Shown here: positions 26,365 through 34,741 of the stretch, piece by piece
Layout: each line of letters opens with the position of its first letter
How positions within the stretch are numbered: position 1 is the first letter of the stretch
From: an uncultured bacterium
GTDB lineage: Bacteria > Bacillota > Clostridia > Oscillospirales > Acutalibacteraceae
Direction of reading: 5' to 3'
DNA length: 62,751 bases
Assembly: GCA_905215855.1 (NCBI GenBank)
Contig: CAJMRT010000008.1
Span: forward strand, 1 to 62,751
Notes under the pieces: generated by a model
Told to the model about the DNA's origin: nothing
What the model saw: the letters and a program-made list of their open reading frames with translations, nothing else
The model's database searches: none
Program-made: the position numbers and the translations under genes

Positions 26365-27501
26365 TCAGATTTTTACAATCTGTGTTGTAAAATCAAGTCC
26401 CCCTCCTTTCGGAATATCATAAGCAAGAGCCGAAATATCATAGGCAGAAATGTCCTTTTCAAGCAATGCTTTTGTGTTGCCGCCGATTTTAAGACCGTTG
26501 CTTGCAGAAGTGACAACATTCAGTCTGCAATCCTTTAAAAGCTCCGCACCGTCTTTTGTAAATCCCAAAACACGAACATATTCAATCGGAATCTGCGTGT
26601 GGTTTTTTTCAATACCGAGCAATGCACACGCAAGTATTCTCCTTATGCGTGCGTGAGTGTAGCGTTTTGTCTTTACAAAGTCGGCAATCTCTGCCGAGGT
26701 ACTGCAACGCATTGCCACATCGGCAATTCTGTTTTCAAGTCCCTCACCCACATCGGGCAGTTTGGCAATGTCCTCTCTTGTCATAGTACGCAGACGGTAG
26801 AGCAATGGTCTGTCAAGATTTTCAGAAAATGTAATTTCATCGGGAATGTGCGGAGCGTATTTCTTCGCATTTTCACCGTTGCGGAGCATTTCTCTTATAT
26901 GAGAAGCCGAGGCAAACTCATTGCCTGCAATATGGCTGTCGTGTGCAACGCCTGTTCTTGCAACCGAAAACGGTTCAATAGATGTACCGCTCAATGCTTT
27001 GATATACTCAACGGCAAGTATATTATTCGGTTCGCAGAGTACTGATGAAACCTCGTTGCCGAAAACCGCTTTGACGGCATTTTCAAGTTCACGGGGATAG
27101 TATCCGCCGCTTTTCATTCCGTCACGCACAAGAGCCTGTACATTTTTGTCGCAAACAGCCTTTGCGGATTTTTTGAGCAGTTCGCAGTCACCGCTTTCGC
27201 TGCCGAAAGCAAGGTGATTTGTGCAGTCAAAAGCCGACGCGATCGCAGCGCCTGCCCTTGCAAAGCCCTCAGCGCCCGAAAGCGAGAACACAACAGGCAG
27301 TTCAAGCACCAAGTCCGCACCGTTTTCAAGGGCAGATTTTGCACGGACAAATTTGTCGCACACGGCAACCTCCCCTCGCTGGGTAAAGCTGCCGCTCATA
27401 ATTGCTATGATTGGCTCTTTAAGCACATTTTTTGCACTTTCGAGCAAATATTTATGACCGTTGTGAAACGGATTAAATTCGCAGATGACAGCTGTTGCCA
27501 T
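26365..27501 (-). CDS. tmcAL: tRNA(Met) cytidine acetate ligase TmcAL
   Basis: About 378 residues; the ATG at 27501 has GGAGG 7 bases upstream. The nucleotidyltransferase signature VICEFNPFHNGHKYL is at the N-terminus, followed by SGSFTQRGE and CEPNNILAVEYI. This is the former DUF795 family, shown in Bacillus subtilis to make N4-acetylcytidine at the wobble position of elongator tRNA-Met using acetate and ATP. It is divergent from ackA, another acetate-handling gene; whether this matters is open. Confidence 0.92.
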   Translation of the reverse strand: MATAVICEFNPFHNGHKYLLESAKNVLKEPIIAIMSGSFTQRGEVAVCDKFVRAKSALENGADLVLELPVVFSLSGAEGFARAGAAIASAFDCTNHLAFGSESGDCELLKKSAKAVCDKNVQALVRDGMKSGGYYPRELENAVKAVFGNEVSSVLCEPNNILAVEYIKALSGTSIEPFSVARTGVAHDSHIAGNEFASASHIREMLRNGENAKKYAPHIPDEITFSENLDRPLLYRLRTMTREDIAKLPDVGEGLENRIADVAMRCSTSAEIADFVKTKRYTHARIRRILACALLGIEKNHTQIPIEYVRVLGFTKDGAELLKDCRLNVVTSASNGLKIGGNTKALLEKDISAYDISALAYDIPKGGGLDFTTQIVKI

Positions 27502-27705
27502 AACTATTCCTCCGAAGCCTTTATTTCGCATACATATTGTAAAAAACACTTGAAAACATACATAATTTGGAGTATCATATGTATGTGTGACCTGTCAATT
27601 TTGAAAAGTCTTTTTCTAATTTACATTATAGTATAAAATATGACGACAGGCAAATATATTTCTTATATTTTAAACTGAAAACAACTACCAAAGGGGACGA
27701 TTGTA

Positions 27706-28914
27706 ATGAAAATTCTCGTAATCAACGCAGGCAGTTCCTCGCTCAAGTACCAGCTTATTGATACTGACAACGAGGCAGTTCTCGCAAAGGGTAACTGTGA
27801 AAGAATCGGTCAGGACGGTGCTTTCATCGGTTTTAAAACACCCGACGGCAAAAAAATTGAACGCAAAACACAGATGCTTAACCACACTCAGGCTTTTGAA
27901 GCTGTTAAAAATGCACTCATAGATCCCGAATACGGTGCAATCAGCGATTTGTCCGAGGTTTCCGCCGTAGGTCACAGAGTTGTGCAGGGCGGTGCGTACT
28001 TTGACAAGTCGGTGCTTGTAGATAACTCGGTAATCAACAAAATCAGAGAGCTTGCTCCTCTTGCACCTCTTCACAACCTTGCACACCTTCAGGGCATTGA
28101 GGCTTGTACAAAGGTATTCGGACCAAAAGTTCCGCAGGTTGCGGTTTTTGATACTGCTTTTCACCAGACAATGCCTGAAAAAGCATTTATGTATGCAGTA
28201 CCTTACAAGTATTATGAAAAGTTCGGTGTAAGAAAGTACGGTTTCCACGGCACTTCTCACCGTTATGTTTCTGAAAAAATGGCTGACCTTATGGGCAGAA
28301 AGAAAGAAGAGCTCAAGCTTATTACCTGCCACATTGGCAACGGTTCTTCAATCACAGCTGTTAAGGGCGGCAAGGTTATCGACACAACAATGGGACTTAC
28401 TCCTCTCGGCGGTTTTATGATGGGTACGCGTTCAGGTTCACTTGATCCGTCTGTTATCACATTTATCGCTGAAAAAGAGCATCTCACTCCCGAGGAAATG
28501 TCAAAGATTCTCAACAAGGAATCGGGTCTTTTGGGCATTTCGGGCGTTTCGTCTGACGACCGTGATGTTTGTGCAGCCGAAGCAGACGGCAATATGAGAG
28601 CTCACCTTGCCCACGAAATGCTTTACTACCAGATTGCAAAGTACATCGGCAGCTATTATGTAGCACTCGGCGGTTGTGACGGCATCGTATTCACGGCAGG
28701 TATCGGTGAAAACCAGCCTATGCTCCGTGAAAAGGTTTGCGACTATCTTGAATGCCTTGGCGTTAAGTTGGATAAGGAATTTAACAAGCAGGCCACATGC
28801 GGTGTTACAGGCACACTCTCAACTCCTGATTCGGCAATCAGAGTTGAACTCATTGCAACCGACGAAGAAATGGTTATTGCAAGAGATACAAGAGCCATTG
28901 TTGAGGCACTTTAA
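27706..28914 (+). CDS. ackA: Acetate kinase
   Basis: A 402-residue protein, the standard length. Family motifs are NAGSSSLKYQL at the start, VGHRVVQGG, FDTAFHQTMP, YGFHGTSH and GIGENQP. It interconverts acetyl phosphate plus ADP with acetate plus ATP. AAAGGGGA precedes the ATG. No phosphotransacetylase gene is adjacent, unlike the common pta-ackA pair. With adhE and ppdK it indicates mixed acetate and ethanol fermentation. Confidence 0.97.
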   Translation: MKILVINAGSSSLKYQLIDTDNEAVLAKGNCERIGQDGAFIGFKTPDGKKIERKTQMLNHTQAFEAVKNALIDPEYGAISDLSEVSAVGHRVVQGGAYFDKSVLVDNSVINKIRELAPLAPLHNLAHLQGIEACTKVFGPKVPQVAVFDTAFHQTMPEKAFMYAVPYKYYEKFGVRKYGFHGTSHRYVSEKMADLMGRKKEELKLITCHIGNGSSITAVKGGKVIDTTMGLTPLGGFMMGTRSGSLDPSVITFIAEKEHLTPEEMSKILNKESGLLGISGVSSDDRDVCAAEADGNMRAHLAHEMLYYQIAKYIGSYYVALGGCDGIVFTAGIGENQPMLREKVCDYLECLGVKLDKEFNKQATCGVTGTLSTPDSAIRVELIATDEEMVIARDTRAIVEAL

Positions 28915-28998
28915 TTGAAATAAATTTAAAATTTTCGGATGACGATATCGCCCGATTAATTTATATTTGATTAAAATTGAATATTTATTACATAACAA

Positions 28999-29035
28999 GG
29001 GGCTGTTGCAAATTTTACTCATTTGCGACAGCCCC
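28999..29035. terminator. Hairpin between ackA and DUF378 genes
   Basis: GGGGCTGTTGCAAAT (28999-29013) pairs with ATTTGCGACAGCCCC (29021-29035) with one mismatch. T-runs are weak on both sides, so terminator function is probable but not certain. Confidence 0.5.
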
Positions 29036-29121
29036 ATTGGGATACACAACTTTCTTCACATCAAAATATGCGATTAAACAAAATGTTTCATCAGAGCGGG
29101 CGGATAAACCTACTGCAAAAG

Positions 29122-29346
29122 CTACGAATCCGAAACCGTTCCGTCCGTCACGGTGTTGCTTGTGTCCCTGAATAAAAGTGTAATGCACCAGATTGCGGAA
29201 AGTCCGACAAGGATGTAAACAATACGGCTTATAATCCCTGTCTGTCCGCCGCAAATCCACGCAACAAGATCAAACTGAAAAATGCCGACACTTCCCCAGT
29301 TGAGTCCGCCGATAATAAGAAGCGTCAATGCTATTTTATCAAGCAT
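29122..29346 (-). CDS. DUF378 family membrane protein
   Basis: A 74-residue protein with AAGGAGG before the ATG. Two hydrophobic helices (about residues 6-22 and 40-58) frame the family signature IGGLNWGSVG. DUF378 (YuzA-like) proteins are small inner-membrane proteins of unknown role. The C-terminal tail is polar. It follows the zinc-ribbon gene by about 60 bases on the same strand, so they may share a transcript. Confidence 0.88.
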   Translation of the reverse strand: MLDKIALTLLIIGGLNWGSVGIFQFDLVAWICGGQTGIISRIVYILVGLSAIWCITLLFRDTSNTVTDGTVSDS

Positions 29347-29408
29347 TCAAAGTCCTCCTTTGTATTTGCTGAAAATAGTATTGACGCAATTTTTCGTTTT
29401 ATTCAGTT

Positions 29409-29786
29409 TTAATCAATAATGAATGAAAGCGGTATGATGAGCAGTCCGAGAAAGATTACCGCACAGCCGATTATTCTTGTTATTTTTACAGCTTTTTGAA
29501 TTTTAAATTTTGAAATCATATTTTCTGTCGGAAACGGCAGAATAATGAGCATTATTCCAAGAATTATACAGCTTGCAAGTGCAACAGTCAGGCCGACGCT
29601 TCTTGAAAACGAAATCAAAAACAGACCCACAGGAATTCCGAACACACATATGCCGTTGATTATCGAAAACACCTTGCTGAAACGCTCACTTTTTTCGTAG
29701 AATTTATTCGCCTTAATATGACATTCGTCATCACAGTATTGGTCAAAATACGAAATTTGCTTTCCGCAGAATTCACATTTTTTCAT
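29409..29786 (-). CDS. Small zinc-ribbon membrane protein
   Basis: A 125-residue protein. The N-terminus has CEFCGKQISYFDQYCDDEC, a four-Cys zinc-binding site, then a charged stretch and three hydrophobic segments (about residues 40-60, 66-84 and 102-122). GAGGTG lies upstream of the ATG. This combination recurs in Clostridia without an assigned function. No partner is evident beyond the DUF378 gene downstream. Confidence 0.75.
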   Translation of the reverse strand: MKKCEFCGKQISYFDQYCDDECHIKANKFYEKSERFSKVFSIINGICVFGIPVGLFLISFSRSVGLTVALASCIILGIMLIILPFPTENMISKFKIQKAVKITRIIGCAVIFLGLLIIPLSFIID

Positions 29787-29934
29787 CGTTGCACCTCATA
29801 ATTCATTTTGTGTTGTACAACCCATTTTAACACAGGAATCGACATATTTCAACTTGAATAAATGCACATTTTCGGGTATATGCTTTTTATTGAAAATTTT
29901 TCTGCAATGTGATATGCTGAAAAGAGGTGATTAT

Positions 29935-30873
29935 ATGGAGAGTTTTTTTGTTGCACTTAATGCGGTTCTGCCGATGTTCATTATGCTTTTCATCGGCTTT
30001 CTTGTCAGAAAATTAAAAATTTTGCAGGAAAGTTTTCTTCCGCAGTTAAATAAAATAGTTTTTAATGTATTTTTTCCGTTTTTGATGTTCAACAACATTT
30101 ACGGCTCGGATTTTTCAAGCGTTTTCAGCGGAAAACTGCTTGCATTTGCGGTTATTGCTGTGTTCTCGATTTACTTTTTGTCGGTCGGTTTCACGCTGAT
30201 TGTCGAAAAGTCGAATTACAGCCGAGGTGCTATGATTCAGGCAATTTATCGAAGTAATTTTGTGCTGATGGGACTTCCGATTGCAGCGAACATTTTCGGT
30301 CAGGACAAGCTTGGAATGACCGCAGTACTCGTTGCCGTAATCGTTCCGATTTACAATATGCTTGCCGTTATCACGCTGGAAATTTTCAGAGGGCAAAAGA
30401 TAAATTTGCTGAAAATTTTAAAAGGCATTGCCAAAAATCCGCTGATTATCGGCTCTGTACTCGGACTTTTGTCGGTTGCGTTCAATATAAAACTGCCCGA
30501 AACAATCGGCAAAACGGTTTCGGACATTGCGGCGGTTGCAACTCCGCTTGCTCTCATTGTACTCGGTGCGTCGGTTACATTCGACAGCATAAAAGGCTGT
30601 TCACGCAACCTGATAATCTGCATAATCGCAAGGCTTGTTGTTGTGCCGGCGCTCTGCCTCGGAACGGCGGCGCTCATCGGAATCAGAGGAATTGACTTTG
30701 TGTCACTAATCGGACTTTTCTGCTCGCCGTGTGCGGTTTCGTCATTCACAATGGCACAACAAATGGAAAGCGACTACAAACTTGCAGGTGCGGCGGTAGT
30801 TTTCACCTCGGTTTTGGCTTGTTTTACAATGTTTTTATGGATTTTCTGCTTCAGACAGGCAGGTTTCTTTTGA
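29935..30873 (+). CDS. AEC-family (auxin efflux carrier-like) transporter
   Basis: A 312-residue protein starting at the ATG at 29935 with AGAGGTGAT upstream; the longer reading from 29854 is not supported. About ten hydrophobic helices are seen in the two-bundle arrangement of the AEC/MleP family, with LPIAANIFG in the middle and SPCAVSSFTMAQQM near the C-terminus. Bacterial members export or import organic acids such as malate, or unknown solutes. It is monocistronic. Confidence 0.88.
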   Translation: MESFFVALNAVLPMFIMLFIGFLVRKLKILQESFLPQLNKIVFNVFFPFLMFNNIYGSDFSSVFSGKLLAFAVIAVFSIYFLSVGFTLIVEKSNYSRGAMIQAIYRSNFVLMGLPIAANIFGQDKLGMTAVLVAVIVPIYNMLAVITLEIFRGQKINLLKILKGIAKNPLIIGSVLGLLSVAFNIKLPETIGKTVSDIAAVATPLALIVLGASVTFDSIKGCSRNLIICIIARLVVVPALCLGTAALIGIRGIDFVSLIGLFCSPCAVSSFTMAQQMESDYKLAGAAVVFTSVLACFTMFLWIFCFRQAGFF

Positions 30874-30964
30874 TAATCTGCATAAATTTCAGACACCTGA
30901 TTTATTCAATGTGTAAAGTTAAACGATATTATTACTATCAATAACAAAAAATAGCATAACAGTC

Positions 30965-30993
30965 TTGACTTTTATTACTATTAGTGTTAGAAT
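30965..30993 (+). promoter_or_regulatory. Sigma-A promoter with no ORF behind it
   Basis: TTGACT (30965-30970), 17 bases, TAGAAT (30988-30993). The hexamers match the rpoB promoter exactly. No protein gene follows on this strand before 33.5 kb. Confidence 0.65.
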
Positions 30994-30999
30994 ACTCGC

Positions 31000-31140
31000 A
31001 TAGGGTAACAGTTTGCAGGAAATGACTTGAAATCCTGCAAGGTTAAGCTGTTACTTTATTAAACAGCTATTTCCTTCTTTTTTTATTATTTTGTGGGCAT
31101 AAGAAAACGGAGTGCGTAACGCACTCCGTTTTCTTTTATA
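31000..31140 (+). ncRNA. Candidate small RNA, about 140 nt
   Basis: It starts from the promoter at 30965-30993 and ends at a perfect 15-bp terminator stem (31101-31115 with 31121-31135, core AAGAAAACGGAGTGC), followed by TTATA. Near the 5' end a composite hairpin forms: GTAACAG (31005-31011) with CTGTTAC (31048-31054), and TTGCAGGA (31013-31020) with TCCTGCAA (31033-31040). A pyrimidine-rich single-stranded stretch (about 31070-31092) follows. There is no ORF with a ribosome site. I could not match it to 6S, SRP RNA or a known riboswitch. Confidence 0.5.
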
Positions 31141-31620
31141 CGAATTTTCTGAATACAACAAATAATTGCAACACCGTAGCGGCATTTACAAAATTTTATG
31201 TTTATACACATAGCCTTTTTATACAATAAAAGCAGTGTATAATCTGTAGGGGCATTCATTGGACGCCCGCAAGTAACGGTACAAAATGTATGTTAAAACA
31301 AATTCAGTAAATGTCACAAACCCGTAGGGGCGGATATTATCCGCCCGCTTGATAAAATTTTATGTTCATACACATATGTTTTGATATAACATAAAATATG
31401 TATTCAACTTTGCACGCATTGCGTGCAATCGTGTGCGTTGCACACGAACGGGAGAACACGGTTCTCCCCTACATTATTTCGGTAACTGTATCTCATTTAT
31501 ACAGTTTATTTTCATCATAAATTTTCTGCCGTTACTTGGCGGGCGGATAATATCCGCCCCTACAAAATTGCAAAAACAATTACAATACTACGCTCGGGCA
31601 TAATATGTTTTTTATATTAC
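31141..31620. repeat. Composite noncoding repeat cluster, copy C
   Basis: No gene is seen here. At least four palindromic modules are strung together: GTAGGGGCATTCATTGGACG (31247-31266), GTAGGGGCGGATATTATCCG (31324-31343), GGGAGAACACGGTTCTCCC plus CTAC (31450-31473), and GGGCGGATAATATCCGCCCC plus TAC (31541-31563). Small hairpins GCACGCATTGCGTGC and CGTGTGCGTTGCACACG precede the third. The fixed module ACAATTACAATACTACGCTC with GGGCATAATATG ends the cluster near 31610. Confidence 0.75.
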
Positions 31621-31623
31621 ATA

Positions 31624-33345
31624 CTATCTTCCCGAACCGAGTGCAGCGACACGCTGCCGGTCAATCTGATTTTTGATTTTGTCAAAGGTTACACCGTATT
31701 TTTCGGCAATGTCTTTGGCATAGCTTACACCTTGAGGCGGAGCGATGAAAACCTTGAACGAACGCTGTCCGTTTTCAACGCCTGTTACCATACTTTCGAC
31801 CTTGCTGTCACCTTTTACGGTTGTGTTCACTTCGTCAAGATTGCGTGCCAAATCGTGCATATGGGTGTTGAAAATCGCCCTTGTGCCGAGGTACCGCATT
31901 GATTTTACAACATCACGGGCAATGTACAAACCCTCGGCAACATTGGTTGTTGCAAGGCTTTCGTTGAGCAAAAGCAGACTGTAACGGCTTGCCGAGGAGA
32001 AAATTTCGGCAAGTCTTTTGCTTTCTTCACCGAGTCTGCCAAGGTCAACGGTATCGTTTTCATCGGCTGGAAAATGCGTAAAAATACTGTCGCAGGGACT
32101 GAATTTCATCTGCGTTGCGGGAACATAGATTCCGTTCTGAGCAAGCAAAAATGCAAGTCCGACCGCCTGAGTAATCGTGGTTTTACCGCCACGGTTCGGA
32201 CCTGTCAGAATATAAATTCGCCTGTCATCGTTAAAATCAATATCGTTTGTGACAATATCCAAATCCTCGCCGTTTGCCGATTTTATGCCGAGTTTGAGGT
32301 TATAGACATCTTTCAGGAAACAGTTTCGCTCCTCTTTTGGCAGAACTTCCGCCTTGCAGAGAGGTAGATTTTTCTGCTTCATCTTATCGCAAAGTTCGGC
32401 AAAACGGATATAAAAGATGATTTCGGGCATAAGCGAAACGAACGAATAGCCGTTGACATTGACATACCTGTTGAGCATTGATTTTATATCGTTGACGGTT
32501 CTACGGAGAATATCCGTCACAACATTTTTGAGTGCGTCCGACATAGGATCTGCACCGGTCAGCGAACTGCCCATGGTGCGGTTTACATCCTGCTGAGCGC
32601 CCACAACAAACTGTCCCAGCCCGAACTGCGAGGTTGACGGATTGGACGGATGAAAGCTTAAAAATCCCGAAACATCGTTGCCGTGATGCAGTTCGCTGTC
32701 ACGGTTTGCAAACTTCATAAATCTTTTGAGAATACCGCTGTCGGTGAACTCCTTGTCATTGAGCGAAATTACGCCCACGCTCTTTGGACGGAGCAAATCG
32801 TCAAGATTCACACCGAGGGTAATGCTCTTGAGCTTTTGAGCCTTTGCAAGCGTGTCAATTATATCTTTTTTCAGGTCGGGAAAACCGCTGTCATTGTAGA
32901 TTGACTGAACATTTTTCTTGAGTTCAAGCAATCCCTCCGACCTTACATCGATCGTTTCAAGCGTGTTTTTTATCCTTGTAATGCAATCGACATATCCGTC
33001 CATTTCACGAAGTCGGTTCACAAGCTGCCACAAAGAAGATGCCTCGGTGTCCTTTTGAAAGCGTTCGATTTCACGCAAATCGTTGAGTTTTACAAGGAGT
33101 GCGGACAAATCATCTCGCAACTTTGGAAAGCGGAGAAAATCTTCAAAAACATCACAGCGATATTTTATAACTTCCTCGTCATCGGTAATATTTATAAGCA
33201 GCTGCTTTATGCTGTTGCGTTCATACGGCTCTTTTGTGAGAGCGTCACATATATAATCAACCGACAAATCGTTGAGAGCCTCTTTGTTAAGGGTTCTGTA
33301 GGATGCATTTGAATTTGTCGGGTGTAATAAGCTGAAATTTTCCAT
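31624..33345 (-). CDS. MutS-related ATPase lacking the mismatch-recognition domain
   Basis: A 573-residue protein. The N-terminal half is helical and matches the MutS core/lever region in layout but lacks domain I. The C-terminal ATPase has TGPNRGGKTT at about residues 380-389. The Walker B region reads LLLLNESLATT near 455, with Asn where canonical MutS has Asp-Glu-x-Gly-Arg-Gly. NTHMHDLA near 490 is the switch His region. Members of this clade are annotated only as MutS-like and a role in mismatch repair is doubtful. GGCGGTGA precedes the ATG. It is monocistronic. Confidence 0.85.
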   Translation of the reverse strand: MENFSLLHPTNSNASYRTLNKEALNDLSVDYICDALTKEPYERNSIKQLLINITDDEEVIKYRCDVFEDFLRFPKLRDDLSALLVKLNDLREIERFQKDTEASSLWQLVNRLREMDGYVDCITRIKNTLETIDVRSEGLLELKKNVQSIYNDSGFPDLKKDIIDTLAKAQKLKSITLGVNLDDLLRPKSVGVISLNDKEFTDSGILKRFMKFANRDSELHHGNDVSGFLSFHPSNPSTSQFGLGQFVVGAQQDVNRTMGSSLTGADPMSDALKNVVTDILRRTVNDIKSMLNRYVNVNGYSFVSLMPEIIFYIRFAELCDKMKQKNLPLCKAEVLPKEERNCFLKDVYNLKLGIKSANGEDLDIVTNDIDFNDDRRIYILTGPNRGGKTTITQAVGLAFLLAQNGIYVPATQMKFSPCDSIFTHFPADENDTVDLGRLGEESKRLAEIFSSASRYSLLLLNESLATTNVAEGLYIARDVVKSMRYLGTRAIFNTHMHDLARNLDEVNTTVKGDSKVESMVTGVENGQRSFKVFIAPPQGVSYAKDIAEKYGVTFDKIKNQIDRQRVAALGSGR

Positions 33346-33433
33346 AATTCACCGCCAAAAGAATTTGCCGTAAAACGGCTTTAATTGAATGATAGCACAA
33401 AATTTTTTCGTTTTCAATTGACAATTAAAAAAT

Positions 33434-33462
33434 TTGCACTTTGTTCCATTGTGTGATATTAT
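33434..33462 (+). promoter_or_regulatory. Sigma-A promoter of the DUF896 gene
   Basis: TTGCAC (33434-33439), 17 bases, TATTAT (33457-33462). Confidence 0.55.
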
Positions 33463-33516
33463 AGCTATTGAGCAAATTGCTTTCAAAACAAAAATACCGG
33501 TCAGGAGGATTGACTT

Positions 33517-33741
33517 ATGGATAAAAAAATGCTTGACAGAATTAACGAACTTGCCAAAAAGAAAAAGGAGCAGGGACTTACCGAGGCTGAACAGAAAGAG
33601 CAGAAAGAACTCTACAAAATCTATCTCAGCGAAATTCGCACCCAGTTCAACGCAACTCTCGACAATGTGAGCGTTGAAGAAAAAGACGGCACAGTCAGAC
33701 CGTTCAAAGAGGCATACAAAAAACCGTATGACAAAAACTGA
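33517..33741 (+). CDS. DUF896 (YnzC-like) protein
   Basis: A 74-residue, highly charged helical protein. RINELAKKKKEQGLTEAEQ and the later LYKIYLSEIRTQF are typical of the DUF896 family, represented by YnzC of Bacillus subtilis, a two-helix protein in the SOS yneA-yneB-ynzC operon. AGGAGG lies 8 bases before the ATG. Here it stands alone with its own promoter and terminator. Its biochemical function is unknown. Confidence 0.9.
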   Translation: MDKKMLDRINELAKKKKEQGLTEAEQKEQKELYKIYLSEIRTQFNATLDNVSVEEKDGTVRPFKEAYKKPYDKN

Positions 33742-33762
33742 TTTTTAAAAAACGGCAAACGA

Positions 33763-33800
33763 AAAAGCAGTTCCGATTTTGGAACTGCTTTTGTTTTTAT
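33763..33800 (+). terminator. Terminator of the DUF896 gene
   Basis: AAAAGCAGTTCC (33763-33774) pairs perfectly with GGAACTGCTTTT (33781-33792), followed by GTTTTTAT. Confidence 0.85.
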
Positions 33801-33811
33801 GAAGTTACCGA

Positions 33812-34684
33812 TTACTTGTATCTTCTGCCGCCCTTTGAGTTGTTCTTGGGAAGTCTGATTTCGGCGGTATCATATTTACTGCGTCTTTCAGGCTTTTTGT
33901 TTGAAGATGTGTAATCATCAGCATAATCATCGTTACTGCTGTAACGCTGTGCTTTTGCGGCTGACTGTGCAGACTTACTCTTTGGAGCGTTGCTTCTTCC
34001 GCCAACTGCGACTCTCTTCTTTTTGTTGAGAACAGTTGAAATTACAAAATATGCAATGCCTGCAACACCGAGAGCAAGAAGAACAATCGAAACATAGAGC
34101 ATCCAGTGACCGTTGTCACCCTTGCTGTTGTTGTTCTTGATGAAGTTAAAGTCATCACCGTCCGAATCCGACGCATTGGCATTTTTCAAATTTTTTGAAA
34201 TATCAGACCAATCACTGCTTGAAAGGGTCTTTTCGTCAATGTTATTGTCAGACTTGATAAGTGAAGCTGACGGAGCAGTGTTCGACGGAGCAACATATGA
34301 CTGACCGCCGCCTACATATGACGGCTCGGAATAATATGACTGACTGCTGCTGTAATTATTGTCATAACTGTTATTGTTGTAGTCATAGCTACTGTCATAG
34401 TTATAGTTGTTGTCATATGACGAATCACTTGACGAATAGCCGGGATCTACATATGATGAGCTGTCCGAAGAATCCGGATACACAGGATCGGGCTGTGGCT
34501 GCGGCTCAGGCTCCGGTGATGGTTCCGGTTCGGGCTCGGGTTCCGGCTCTACGGGATCAACAATAACGCTTGAATCTCCGCCGGGATCAACCTCCTCACC
34601 GACTGCCGATACAGAAAAGCTCACAGCAGAAATGCTCAAAAGTGCCGTCAGAAAAATTGCGCAAAGCTTTGAATGTTTTTTCAT
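33812..34684 (-). CDS. Low-complexity envelope protein with one C-terminal membrane helix
   Basis: About 290 residues from the ATG at 34684, which follows AAAGGGG. A signal peptide ends near VSAVG. A Glu-Pro repeat (about residues 50-66) is followed by a long region made almost only of Ser, Tyr, Asp and Asn. One transmembrane helix lies near residues 200-222, then a basic cytoplasmic tail with Arg/Lys clusters. The Pro-rich segment may cross the wall. There is no LPxTG motif. It follows the PrsA-like gene by 57 bases and may share its transcript. I do not recognise a family. Confidence 0.65.
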   Translation of the reverse strand: MKKHSKLCAIFLTALLSISAVSFSVSAVGEEVDPGGDSSVIVDPVEPEPEPEPEPSPEPEPQPQPDPVYPDSSDSSSYVDPGYSSSDSSYDNNYNYDSSYDYNNNSYDNNYSSSQSYYSEPSYVGGGQSYVAPSNTAPSASLIKSDNNIDEKTLSSSDWSDISKNLKNANASDSDGDDFNFIKNNNSKGDNGHWMLYVSIVLLALGVAGIAYFVISTVLNKKKRVAVGGRSNAPKSKSAQSAAKAQRYSSNDDYADDYTSSNKKPERRSKYDTAEIRLPKNNSKGGRRYK

Positions 34685-34741
34685 AAAAGCCCCTTTCTTC
34701 AGAATAATCTGAAAATGCGTCTGTTGTATGTCCGATATCAA

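Noticed and set aside
28999..29035. Insertion sequence terminal repeat
   Set aside because: It is a single compact hairpin with no transposase frame nearby.
31141..31620. Small coding genes in the repeat cluster
   Set aside because: Frames are short, lack ribosome sites and consist of palindromic repeat sequence.
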